Shown piece by piece: positions 17,420 to 26,271 of a stretch of 64,000 nucleotides of DNA; the stretch's first letter is position 1; every line of letters starts with the position of its first letter. Source of the DNA: Azospirillum lipoferum 4B (GTDB lineage Bacteria > Pseudomonadota > Alphaproteobacteria > Azospirillales > Azospirillaceae); assembly GCF_000283655.1 (NCBI RefSeq), contig NC_016585.1, forward strand, positions 129,001-193,000. The letters are read 5' to 3'. The translations under genes were made by a program, and so were the position numbers. The notes under the pieces were generated by a model. The model ran no database searches and was not told the origin of the DNA. It saw only the letters and a program-made list of their open reading frames with translations.

Positions 17420-18679
17420 ATGCAGCCAAGGCGATTCATCCCCTTCGACCGCTTCGTCGTTCCCGCCGTCGCCGCCGGAGCCCGTCCGCTTCTGATCGGC
17501 CGGGTCCTGTACCCGGTGATCGAGGTCCAGGTCGTTCTCCGCGAGCGCTCGCGGGGGGACATGTCCGAGATCGAACTGGCGTTCCTCGCCGTCATCTCCG
17601 CCGGCATCGACCGGACGGAAGACCTCCACGCGCTGCTGGCGGTGCGGGAACGGTTCGCGGGTCAGCTCCTCGACCGGCTGGAAGGGCTAGGGCTCATCGA
17701 CGCTGCCGGCACGGAGCTGCGGACGACGGAACTCGGGGACCTGTCGCTGCGCGAAGGCGCGCTGGTCAAGGATGTCGAGCGGGCGCTGCTCGTCTGTGGA
17801 TTGACCGGACATCTGCTGCCGCGCGAGGTGTACGATCTTCCCCGGCTTGCGCCGGAGAAGGCCGCGTCGAACCTTTTCGGGCGGCGCTTCCTGGAACCGC
17901 GGGACGGAGTTCCGAACCGGATCCTGTCGTTGCGGCTGGACGCGATGCGGAACGAAGGCGGACGCGAAGCCCTGGCCCGCTTCGGCATTCCGGACGAGGC
18001 AGTCGCCATCAATTCGGTGGGCGACGGCATCGGCAGATTCGTCGAGGGCGGCCTCGTGCTGGCGGCGGACCCCGGAGGCGGCTGGATGGGGGAACTCCGC
18101 CTGGGCTCCGCCACCGCTCTCGCCCTGGATGGCATGCTCGACCTGCTGGTCCCGGAGATGGACATCGCGCTGGCTCAGAGCCACGACGCAAGGGATCGGC
18201 TGGCCCAAGCCCTTGCCGCGCATGGCGTCGCCCTGGAGGGCGCGCCGTTCGTTTCCGAGCGGCGCGGCATCGAGGCGCGGGTGACGGCTCTGGCGCCGCC
18301 GAAGCCGCTGACCCTTCAGGGCCGGTCCTGGCTTTCCCGCCTCGGCACGCCGGATCAGCCTGCGCTTCCCATCTGGGAGTTCCGGGCCACCGGACCGGAC
18401 GACCGCCGCCGTGACATGCTGGACGGGGCCTGCATGTATCTTTCGACGGACGAGCCTGCGCTGTGCCGCGATGCCCGCGCCCTGCGCATCGCCGGTGAGG
18501 CGGCCGATCGCTGGTATGCCACGCCGCGCGCCAAGCGTGCGGCGACTGTGGGGGCCGACATGTGCGATGCCCTCGAGGCCGCCGGGTACGAGCCCGGACG
18601 GGTTCGGGTTCTGGCTGAACGCCATGGGGACGGACAGGTTCTTCGGCATCTCGACGAGGTGGAGCTGGTCGAATCATGA
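17420..18679 (+). CDS. Unrecognised protein with possible winged-helix domain
   Basis: A 419-residue soluble protein that starts seven bases after the helicase stop and overlaps the next gene by four bases. I do not recognise the family. Residues about 45-115 look like a winged helix: a helical run beginning MSEIELAFLAVISAG, a second helix with ERFAGQLLDRLEGLGLI and a strand pair with TELRTTELG. The middle (about 120-330) has mixed alpha/beta character without visible catalytic residues, and the C-terminus ends in a helix-strand unit. It could be the DNA- or signal-recognition component of the operon. This is an inference from its predicted fold and tight coupling. Confidence 0.6.
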   Translation: MQPRRFIPFDRFVVPAVAAGARPLLIGRVLYPVIEVQVVLRERSRGDMSEIELAFLAVISAGIDRTEDLHALLAVRERFAGQLLDRLEGLGLIDAAGTELRTTELGDLSLREGALVKDVERALLVCGLTGHLLPREVYDLPRLAPEKAASNLFGRRFLEPRDGVPNRILSLRLDAMRNEGGREALARFGIPDEAVAINSVGDGIGRFVEGGLVLAADPGGGWMGELRLGSATALALDGMLDLLVPEMDIALAQSHDARDRLAQALAAHGVALEGAPFVSERRGIEARVTALAPPKPLTLQGRSWLSRLGTPDQPALPIWEFRATGPDDRRRDMLDGACMYLSTDEPALCRDARALRIAGEAADRWYATPRAKRAATVGADMCDALEAAGYEPGRVRVLAERHGDGQVLRHLDEVELVES

Positions 18680-19947
18680 GCATTGCCGATTCCCTGCCCG
18701 CGGATGCACGATTCCGTCTCGCCGCTTGGCTGCTCGTGCCCGTCCGGACCGGGCTTCTGGCTGGAGCCGCCGCGCCGCCGACCGGCTGGACCGGCCTCGC
18801 CGGCGGTGCAGCCGGCCCGACATGGGGCACTCCGGACGATCAGGCGCGCTTCTTCCTCGGCGGACTGCGCCGCAGGCTTGGTTTCGACCATGGGCGGCGC
18901 TGGAGAATGGAAGCGGTGCCGCCGACGGAGTTGCGCTGTGGGGCTAAGGCGGCGGCTCTGCGGGTCGTTGATCTGCTGGCGCTGGGCGAATGGGGTTTCC
19001 TGTTGCTCCGCGTCGAAGCTGCCGACCTGTTGACGGCCGACGAGGTGCTGCGCTTCAACCGCGCCCTGCCGGCCTGGATTCCGCGAACCGTATCCGAACA
19101 TCTTCCGGACTGGCACGTCGGCGACGGCGTGATGCCGCTGAGCGGTGTCGTGCGCCGGCTGCTGCCGATGGGCGTGGAACCGGCGGAGGAACTGGACTGG
19201 TTCGGCCATGACGTGCCCCTGATCCTGATGGTGACGCGGGACGCCGCGGACGGCGTCGAGCCCGACACCCTGACGGCGGCCCTGCTTGCCGGACTTCCGC
19301 CGGCACGTCCGGACTACACCCTTGCGGTGCCGGAACAGGAACGGCTGGTCGGGAACACCATGGCGGTCTGGCGGAACTGGCTGGTCGGCCAGCACGGCGC
19401 CCGCACGCTGTTCTATGCCGCAGGCGAAACGCCGCTGACGGTCAACATCGACCGCTACTACCATCTGCTGGTCGTGCTGACGGCGCATCAGCAAGTCCGA
19501 TTGTGGGATTTCATGGAGCGGCTTGCCGGCCTACCCGACGCCGGCATCGGCAGCGAGGGTCTCGACCTTCGCCGTGAGCTTGCCGAGTTCCGCCGGATCT
19601 ACATGCCGTCGAAGGCGTCCACCTATCCGATCGGGGATCGGCTATACCGCTTCTTCATGGATCGGGCGGCCGTGGACGAGCTGGCGTCGACAATCAACCG
19701 CGACATCGCCGAACGGGACAAGGTCGAGCAGCTCATGGGCCAGCGACGGGAATCGGCGATCCTGACGGCGCTGACGGCCATCGCGTCCCTCGCCGTGCCG
19801 GCCACCACCGTAGCGACGATCCTCCAGCTCGACCTGGATAAGCTCGGAAGTCCGCTCCATTTCTGGGGACCTGCTACGATTGCCACCGCGCTGGCAGTTG
19901 GTATCGTGGTCATATCGTGGCTTCGGTCAGGTGCTCCTAAACGATAG
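18676..19947 (+). CDS. Membrane protein with CorA-like C-terminal topology
   Basis: A 423-residue protein and the last gene of the five-gene operon; its ATG overlaps the previous stop (ATGA). Residues about 1-270 form a soluble domain, then a long charged helix (about 285-355) leads into two closely spaced hydrophobic segments, about 357-377 (LTALTAIASLAVPATTVA) and 390-412. This helix-plus-two-TM plan resembles CorA-type channels, but I do not see the GMN signature, so magnesium transport is unlikely. In a defence setting such a protein could be a membrane-damaging effector or a membrane anchor; this is speculative. The 3' end faces brxL across a 221-base gap. Confidence 0.6.
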   Translation: MSIADSLPADARFRLAAWLLVPVRTGLLAGAAAPPTGWTGLAGGAAGPTWGTPDDQARFFLGGLRRRLGFDHGRRWRMEAVPPTELRCGAKAAALRVVDLLALGEWGFLLLRVEAADLLTADEVLRFNRALPAWIPRTVSEHLPDWHVGDGVMPLSGVVRRLLPMGVEPAEELDWFGHDVPLILMVTRDAADGVEPDTLTAALLAGLPPARPDYTLAVPEQERLVGNTMAVWRNWLVGQHGARTLFYAAGETPLTVNIDRYYHLLVVLTAHQQVRLWDFMERLAGLPDAGIGSEGLDLRRELAEFRRIYMPSKASTYPIGDRLYRFFMDRAAVDELASTINRDIAERDKVEQLMGQRRESAILTALTAIASLAVPATTVATILQLDLDKLGSPLHFWGPATIATALAVGIVVISWLRSGAPKR

Positions 19948-20168
19948 GGCGTCGAGTCTGATTGGCGAGCAACTTTGCCCGCCGATCCCATCGAATAGGC
20001 AGATTAACTCATCGTCACTCCCGTAAATGACCGACAGGGTGTCCGCGGGCTCGGTAGAAGCTCAGTCGCCAATCAAGGTTAATGCGTGGAACGCTGCCAT
20101 TGCCGCGCACGCTCTGCCAGCCCAGTAAGCAAACACGCTTGCAGTACACCTGGAACAATCGTGGCAAA
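19948..20168. other. Convergent gap between the five-gene operon and BREX
   Basis: No gene is visible here. The inverted 9-mers GATTGGCGA (19960-19968) and TCGCCAATC (20066-20074) could pair across about 100 bases. The two operons end facing each other, so a bidirectional terminator is expected, but I see no compact GC hairpin with a T run. Confidence 0.3.
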
Positions 20169-22220
20169 TCAATCTTCTAGCGCCTTGAAGACCGCGTCCG
20201 CGGCGTCTTTATAAAATTCAATACTGATCCTGGTCCACAGCTCATCGGGAAGGTCGTTGAGCTGCTTGCGGGCGCTGACCGGCATCAGGAGCGTCTGTGC
20301 CTGACGGTCCACAGCCAATTCAGCGATGCGCACCGCGTTGGGAATGAGTTCGACCGACCCGCCGAGATTCAGCGAGCCGACCACGATCGTTCCTCCTCGG
20401 CTGTTCCGACCCAGCAGCGAACCGCAAAGCGCGACCAGAACGGGAAGGCCCAGACCGGCCCCAGTCTTATCGCTGTCCATAGCCCGCATCTGGATGGAGA
20501 ACTCCTCCTCACGCGGATTGCGATCGCCGACCATTTCGCGCGAGCGGGCGTAGAGATTCTGTTCGCCGACTTTGACGCTCTCCCGGAGTGCCGGCGGTGT
20601 CGGCTGATTCAGGATCTTCACGCCACTTCCAGGTCCGCAGGTCACCTCAAGCCGATACAGGCCCGGCGCCGTCTCCGCCGAGGCGCCCACCGCCCAGACC
20701 TGACCCGGGGGCAGGGGATCGCTCTCGATGGCTTCGTCGCTGTGGAGCTCGGGCGTCGAGACGAACTGCTCCACCCCATCGGCTCCCAGGGTATAGCTGA
20801 AGTGCGTGTTCCGGAACTCGCTCTTGAACACGCGCTTCTGCTGCTCCTTGACCCGCCGGCGGGCCTCCAGCGCCAGTCGGACGATCCACTCCAGATCTTC
20901 ATCCGGGATCGGCGTGTCCGGGTCCGGGAAGAGCAGCTTGGCAACACCGTTGAATGTCTTGCGCACCGCCTCGATGTCGCGGCCGCTTAGGGCGCCGCCG
21001 AAGTGGACGCGCTCGAGCGCCTGAGTCCGATTGACGCTGCGCAGCCGGCTCCAGCACTCGCTGATAAAGTCGCTAACAAGGCCGAAGTGGTCGGTCAGGT
21101 GCTCGGTCGGGCTGAGCTTCGGGAAGTCCCAACCGGGCACATAGGCGTGGAGGCGGTCCATGAAGGCGGTGTCGTTGCGCATTTCCGGCGGCAGCGGACC
21201 GAGCAGGTGTCCGATCTTCTGCTGCTGCTCCAGGTCGACATCCAGATTACCGACCATCACGATGGCCCCTTCGGCCCGGATGTTCTCCTTCCCCCGGCTG
21301 AACTGGCCGGAGGCCATGTAACCCTTCATGATGTTGACGCCGTCCTTCTGGTCGAAGGACACGCCGGCAACCTCGTCGAAGCAGACCACATCATAGCGGC
21401 ACACCAAGCCGCGCTCGCCCGACGAGTTGTTGACGAACATCTTGGCGACCGTGGCCTTGCCGCCGGAGATCAGGTGAGCGTAGGGCGAGATTTGTTGGAA
21501 CAGGTGGCTCTTGCCGGTACCACGTGGACCCAGCTCCACGAGGTTATAGTTCGATTCCACGAAGGGGGCCATGCGCAGCAGCATGACCTGCTTTGCCCGA
21601 TCCGTGAGGGAGGATGGCTCAAGGCCGACGGAGCGGATCAAAAAATCCAGCCATTCACGGGTGGAGAATTTGGCGCGGCCGCGGGCAAGTACCTCCAACG
21701 CATCGGATTTGGAGAGCTGAATCGGGCGCAGCGCCTCGATGCCGAAGGGCCTGCCGCCCTTCTCCTGCGCGATGATGGCATCATACGACAGAGTGACCTC
21801 GGCATAGAAGCCGTCGGTCAACATGCGTTCGTTCTCGCGCACGACGCTGTCATCGATGCGCACGTCACGCAGCGTCAGGCTGGGCAGTTCGGCGATATAG
21901 CAGTCGTTCTTCGTATCCAGGCGCGCTTTGACGATATCGATGATCTTGACCGAGCCGCGGTCGCGCGCCTGGGCCTTGAACAGCTCCTCCGTCCCGGTGC
22001 GGACCGTCCGGTCGCGGAGCTGCTTTTCAACGATCTCCAGACCTTCGGCGATCTCCTCCTCATCCACGCTGGCGCAGTAGCGGCCGAGAAGGAATTCGAC
22101 GACGTAGGTCGGCACCGGGTACTGCCGGGCGTACCGGCGGACCAAGTCCTTGCGCACGAGGAAGCCGTCGAAGGCAGCAGCGCCAAGCCGGTCCAGGCTG
22201 TCCATTTCCACGTTCATCAT
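20169..22220 (-). CDS. brxL: BrxL, Lon-related AAA+ protein of BREX
   Basis: A 683-residue protein, the usual length of the Lon-related BREX protein. The N-terminal part is helical. An AAA+ core follows, with Walker A GPRGTGKSH at 231-239 and Walker B VVCFDEVAG. A C-terminal Lon-protease-like domain (from about 545) includes IQMRAMDSDKTGAGLGLPV and VVGSLNLGGSVELI. At the place where Lon has the catalytic Pro-Ser-Ala-Gly, this protein reads Thr-Gly-Ala-Gly, so proteolysis is doubtful. BrxL is known as an AAA+ DNA-binding ring needed for phage defence in type 1 BREX. Its ATG overlaps the pglZ stop (ATGA), and it is the last gene of the operon. Confidence 0.93.
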   Translation of the reverse strand: MMNVEMDSLDRLGAAAFDGFLVRKDLVRRYARQYPVPTYVVEFLLGRYCASVDEEEIAEGLEIVEKQLRDRTVRTGTEELFKAQARDRGSVKIIDIVKARLDTKNDCYIAELPSLTLRDVRIDDSVVRENERMLTDGFYAEVTLSYDAIIAQEKGGRPFGIEALRPIQLSKSDALEVLARGRAKFSTREWLDFLIRSVGLEPSSLTDRAKQVMLLRMAPFVESNYNLVELGPRGTGKSHLFQQISPYAHLISGGKATVAKMFVNNSSGERGLVCRYDVVCFDEVAGVSFDQKDGVNIMKGYMASGQFSRGKENIRAEGAIVMVGNLDVDLEQQQKIGHLLGPLPPEMRNDTAFMDRLHAYVPGWDFPKLSPTEHLTDHFGLVSDFISECWSRLRSVNRTQALERVHFGGALSGRDIEAVRKTFNGVAKLLFPDPDTPIPDEDLEWIVRLALEARRRVKEQQKRVFKSEFRNTHFSYTLGADGVEQFVSTPELHSDEAIESDPLPPGQVWAVGASAETAPGLYRLEVTCGPGSGVKILNQPTPPALRESVKVGEQNLYARSREMVGDRNPREEEFSIQMRAMDSDKTGAGLGLPVLVALCGSLLGRNSRGGTIVVGSLNLGGSVELIPNAVRIAELAVDRQAQTLLMPVSARKQLNDLPDELWTRISIEFYKDAADAVFKALED

Positions 22221-24532
22221 TCGTCTCCGACGGTCGTCATCTGCGCCGCGATCACATTGCCATCCGTGTCGAGAACGACGACGAAGGCGGCCGTGCCCAT
22301 GTTGCTGTCGTCCTCGACCGCCAGACTGGCCTCACCGGTGTCTTTCAGCTCCTTGACGGAGGCGGCGATGCTGGTGCCCGGATTGTTTCGCTTCTGGCGA
22401 AGGTCCACGGCCAGTCCCGGCGTGGAGGTCTCGACCTTGATCCGGACACGCAGGCCACGCCAACCCACCTGCTTGATGGTGGCCGAGATGGGCGCCGCGC
22501 CACGGGAAACGGTCAATTCGGGAATGACGCACTCCTGCGGGCTGATGCCGCCGTGAGCGTATGCCGCATTGGCCAGATAGGATCCGACCCCCGGTGGCAT
22601 GGCGATGCGGACATGTGGGTCCCAGTACCAGGGGAAGGTCGCAGCCCCCGGCGAGGCGCCGTCCTTCACGGCGGCGCAGCGCGCCCATTTCGCCGAGGTC
22701 ACCGACTTGGGCAGGTCGACCTTCGGCAGCCCGTCCGGCATGAGCAGCCAGCCATGGTCGGTGACGATGCGCACGCGGGGCCAGCCGACCGAAAGAAGGC
22801 TGTCGATCAGCATGACCAAGTCGGACAACTCGTCTTCGATCTGGCGGACGAGCCCGATGTCGAGTTTGTGCCCCAACTCATCAAGCTTGCCGGTCTCACA
22901 CCATCCGACGTCGCCGGCTCTGGCCGGTCCCTGCGGGCTTGCCGGCGCGACGATGACGGCGCCCTTCTGCTCCAACGCTTGCCGCAGCTTCAGGACGCCT
23001 GCCGCCGCCGTCGTTCCGGACAGGTGGGGGCAGAAGTCCTCCGGTGCGCCGCCCGGCCCGATGATCGGCCCGACCGGCATGGCGACGGGTTTGGCCGTGG
23101 CAGTGACCGTCGGCAGCGGCGCGAAGCGATGCCCTGCGGTGCAGGGAAGTTGCAGCCCCTCCAACTGCTCCTTTAGCGCCATGGCGACGTCGTAGCGGAG
23201 TCCATCCACGAACAGGAAACAGGTCCCGGCTTCGGGCGTGAACGGATGGACCAGCGCGGACGCCGCTGTATCCGAGGCCCCCAGCAGGTCCTGGAGATGG
23301 CGGGCCGACTGATCCAGCCAGGGCAGATACAGGGCCCGGATGACCCGGCAGAGCAACCCGGCTTGCGGCTTGTGCGCCATCGCCTTGGTCAGAGCCTCCA
23401 GCGCCGCGCGATCGCAGCGCCACCCGTCGGCGGCATAGGCGTCCGCCATCGCGGCGGCATTGGCGCCGCCCAGGCCGGACCGCGCCATCTGGGCCAGTTT
23501 GGCCAGCGGCTGCAAGGCGTCCGCCAGGGGGCTCTCGCCCAGTTCAGCCCATGGGGAGTTGCGTCGGTCGGCGTGCTCCGCTTCCAGGGCGATGACCTTG
23601 TCGCAGGCGTCCTGATGCGGCAGGTCGACCGCGGCCTCCAGCCCGGCCCGCAGTTTTACCTCGCCGTCCTCATTGAAGCGGGGGTTGCGGTCGCTCCCGG
23701 CGAACAGGTCCTTGTAGGACATGCGCAGGACCTTGGAGAGGCCCGGATAGAGTTTGGGAGCGGCACAGAACCGCCGCCAAACGCCCGCCCAGGTCGGCGA
23801 CTGGTCATTCACCAGCTTGTCACCGGCTGCCGTCACGCCGTCCGCTTCCGGGTCGAAGCCGTAGGTCTTAAGCCAGAGCTGGCGGATGGACTGCCATTTC
23901 CCGTCGTCGCAACGCTGGCGGAAGGCCCCCGGCTCGCTCATCCAGCTCAGCAGGTCGCCGACCGGGTCATCCACGTCAAGCTTCAGCAGGTTCTCTGCAT
24001 CGATGCGGCGACCGAGGAGAGAAACCACGGGTTCGGTGGCCACACGGGGGAGCATCCGCAACAACGCCTTGCGGGTGGCCTGATCGCCGGCGAGGTCGAT
24101 CTCCAGAACCGCCTCCACGAACCCCTCGACCGTCCAGTCGCGGCCGTTCCGGTGGTGCCAGGTCTGGCCGCGGTAGCACAGCTCCACCAGCGGCTGATGG
24201 GCGGGCGGACAGTCCTCCGCCGAGCGCAGCACCGCGCGCGCCACCCCCGGCAGGTAGAGCACGGGGATGGCATCCGCCGGCAGGTCGAGATCGGGCAAGG
24301 CGCGGTCGACGACGCATTTCAGCCAGATCGCAGGCCCCGTCTTGTGTTCCGGGTCATAGGGTCCCAGCGCATACAGGTGCGGCACCAGCTTGCGCAGTGG
24401 CTCGACCAGGGGCCGCCACTGCCCGTCCGGATCGGTCCAGAGGATGGCGGCCGGCGGCGCGACGCCATCGGCTGTCTTCCCTGCATCGGCCAATCCGTGC
24501 TGGATCGCCTCCAGCAGGGTCTTGGGGCTCAT
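22217..24532 (-). CDS. pglZ: PglZ, BREX alkaline-phosphatase-fold protein
   Basis: A 771-residue protein. The C-terminal half carries the PglZ alkaline-phosphatase-like core: FLFVDGLRYDVAMAL near residue 440 (metal-binding Asp) and IVTDHGWLLMP near 590 (Asp-His pair). The N-terminal half is helical and probably scaffolding. PglZ is a core BREX component and behaves as a metal-dependent nuclease or phosphatase in tested systems; its substrate in vivo is unsettled. The length and pattern fit the longer (type B) PglZ class of BREX type 1, a guess from memory of the family. It overlaps both neighbours by four bases (ATGA), so translation is coupled. Confidence 0.93.
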   Translation of the reverse strand: MSPKTLLEAIQHGLADAGKTADGVAPPAAILWTDPDGQWRPLVEPLRKLVPHLYALGPYDPEHKTGPAIWLKCVVDRALPDLDLPADAIPVLYLPGVARAVLRSAEDCPPAHQPLVELCYRGQTWHHRNGRDWTVEGFVEAVLEIDLAGDQATRKALLRMLPRVATEPVVSLLGRRIDAENLLKLDVDDPVGDLLSWMSEPGAFRQRCDDGKWQSIRQLWLKTYGFDPEADGVTAAGDKLVNDQSPTWAGVWRRFCAAPKLYPGLSKVLRMSYKDLFAGSDRNPRFNEDGEVKLRAGLEAAVDLPHQDACDKVIALEAEHADRRNSPWAELGESPLADALQPLAKLAQMARSGLGGANAAAMADAYAADGWRCDRAALEALTKAMAHKPQAGLLCRVIRALYLPWLDQSARHLQDLLGASDTAASALVHPFTPEAGTCFLFVDGLRYDVAMALKEQLEGLQLPCTAGHRFAPLPTVTATAKPVAMPVGPIIGPGGAPEDFCPHLSGTTAAAGVLKLRQALEQKGAVIVAPASPQGPARAGDVGWCETGKLDELGHKLDIGLVRQIEDELSDLVMLIDSLLSVGWPRVRIVTDHGWLLMPDGLPKVDLPKSVTSAKWARCAAVKDGASPGAATFPWYWDPHVRIAMPPGVGSYLANAAYAHGGISPQECVIPELTVSRGAAPISATIKQVGWRGLRVRIKVETSTPGLAVDLRQKRNNPGTSIAASVKELKDTGEASLAVEDDSNMGTAAFVVVLDTDGNVIAAQMTTVGDE

Positions 24533-26271
24533 ACCGCTTGCCCGGCTTCGCGGGCGTCGGAGCGCTTCTCAGGGGTGTCCTGCGCCTCATTGACCAGATT
24601 TGGAAAAGCACGCCACGGATTTTCTTCGGGATCCTTGTATGTATCCTTGAGCCTGCTGAATTCGGTCAGAAGGAAAGATTCTGCACCCTTCTCAAGATGA
24701 TCAACCGCGTGAAGAAATTTGCGATGATCAAGTTGCGATAGATCTCTTGAGCAGACGTTATCGATAACCCACTTTCCAAGCAGCATGCCAGCCGCTTTGA
24801 AGAAGGTATCTCTCCTTCTTTTGTTTTCACGGAGCAGCCGGTCCTCTGTATGTCTTTCTGGAAACGACTCCTTGATATAAAGTCGCTCGACCTGCTGCCG
24901 GATCAGGCAGGCAAGAATTGCCTGCGCCCCGTTGAGCGATCCGGTGAACACATTGTCATAGTGCTCGCGGAAGAGAGCGGACTCATTCGGTACGTCAATA
25001 ATTTTCCTGCGCCACACTGCGTAGACGGAGCGGGCCACATCGAGGCTGGTGAACTCCTTAGGAGCAATTGGTCGGTCAAGCCGCTTGCGGCGGTACCGAT
25101 AGCCGAGTTCCTCAATCGATTTTTCAAGAAGAATCTGCACTTCGTCATTCGCTCTCAGATCGGAGAGAGTTACCGGGTTCTGATTGTTGGTCGCCCAGGT
25201 GATGCGCTCGACCAGTTCCTTGTTTTCCGGCAGTTCGTAGATGCGGGTCAGCACGCACGCACCGGGCGCGGGCGTCTCGTCGCCCAGAACGCGGCCAATG
25301 ATGAGACTGGTCTGTCCGCCATTCACAATCTGGATATTGTCAGCCTGCAGAATTGGGCTCTCATGTGCCCCCTGATGATAATCGACGCGATCGCAAGTAA
25401 TGGTCAATCCGTTATTGTAGAAATAAAAGTTCCCGCAATCGTCGTTCGTTTGGAGGGATTTCTCAATTTCGGAGTTGACCGAGTCCTTTTCCGCGCCGAG
25501 AAAATACCGGACGTTCCGTCCGACAAGCCGAATGTCGTATTCTTTAACCAACCGCGCAATCTCTTGTACAGCAACCTTTCCGATGATTACCCTGTGTCCG
25601 CCGATTTCCTCTTCCAGGTACTTCCCCTGCAGCTTTATCGTGTCATTCACGGGTTCGGTCGGATGCCAAAGGCGGTGCATCTCCGTGGGGCCAAAATGGA
25701 TCCATTTGGACGGGAGCTTTTTCCTGCGGACGGCGTCCTTGATCCGCGTCTCGACGGCATCGACCCAAGTGCGCCCGTTGCTCGCCATCAGCACCGTGAC
25801 ATCGGGAATGCGGCCTTCCCGCAGCAGCTTGCGGAAATGGTCCACCTGCCGGGTCAGCCGTGAGTTGCCGGCGAACTCCGCGTCGGGGTCCAGCAAGGTC
25901 TCCAGCGCCGATATCATTTCCGTAACGGCGCCCTGTTCATAATTGCAGGCACCGTCCAGCCGATCGTGAAGCTTGCTCTGGATGAAGGTCAGCTTGAATC
26001 GCGTGCCGGTCACTGACGACACGACGATCGCATCGACGCCATAATCGTCTTTGCCGTCCACCACCGCGTCGAGCGCATCCGCATCGTCAAGGCCGCAATA
26101 GAGCTTCAGGGTGAGCACGGTCAGGGCTGCCGAACGCAGGCGCCTTTCATCAACATCCAAGTATCGGCCGGTGTCCGTCGGCGTGATGCCGATGATGCCC
26201 GCCAGCCGGTCACGCAACGCCTCGACGGTCTCGCCGACCCTCTGGTCGACCAGTTCAACTGCGGCTTTCAT
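24529..26271 (-). CDS. AIPR-family protein inserted in the BREX operon
   Basis: A 580-residue AIPR-family (abortive infection phage resistance) protein. Diagnostic stretches are FYFYNNGLTITCD and IQIVNGGQTSLIIG, followed by ATNNQNPV. Near the N-terminus, Asp80 in DDYGVDAIVV and Gln98-x-Lys100 in FIQSK form a D...QxK pattern like PD-(D/E)XK nucleases. It overlaps pglX and pglZ by four bases on each side, so it is a built-in operon member. Long stretches (about 24,600-25,700) have noticeably lower GC than pglZ and brxC, suggesting later acquisition. It may be an abortive-infection effector that fires if BREX fails; that is inference. Confidence 0.85.
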   Translation of the reverse strand: MKAAVELVDQRVGETVEALRDRLAGIIGITPTDTGRYLDVDERRLRSAALTVLTLKLYCGLDDADALDAVVDGKDDYGVDAIVVSSVTGTRFKLTFIQSKLHDRLDGACNYEQGAVTEMISALETLLDPDAEFAGNSRLTRQVDHFRKLLREGRIPDVTVLMASNGRTWVDAVETRIKDAVRRKKLPSKWIHFGPTEMHRLWHPTEPVNDTIKLQGKYLEEEIGGHRVIIGKVAVQEIARLVKEYDIRLVGRNVRYFLGAEKDSVNSEIEKSLQTNDDCGNFYFYNNGLTITCDRVDYHQGAHESPILQADNIQIVNGGQTSLIIGRVLGDETPAPGACVLTRIYELPENKELVERITWATNNQNPVTLSDLRANDEVQILLEKSIEELGYRYRRKRLDRPIAPKEFTSLDVARSVYAVWRRKIIDVPNESALFREHYDNVFTGSLNGAQAILACLIRQQVERLYIKESFPERHTEDRLLRENKRRRDTFFKAAGMLLGKWVIDNVCSRDLSQLDHRKFLHAVDHLEKGAESFLLTEFSRLKDTYKDPEENPWRAFPNLVNEAQDTPEKRSDAREAGQAV

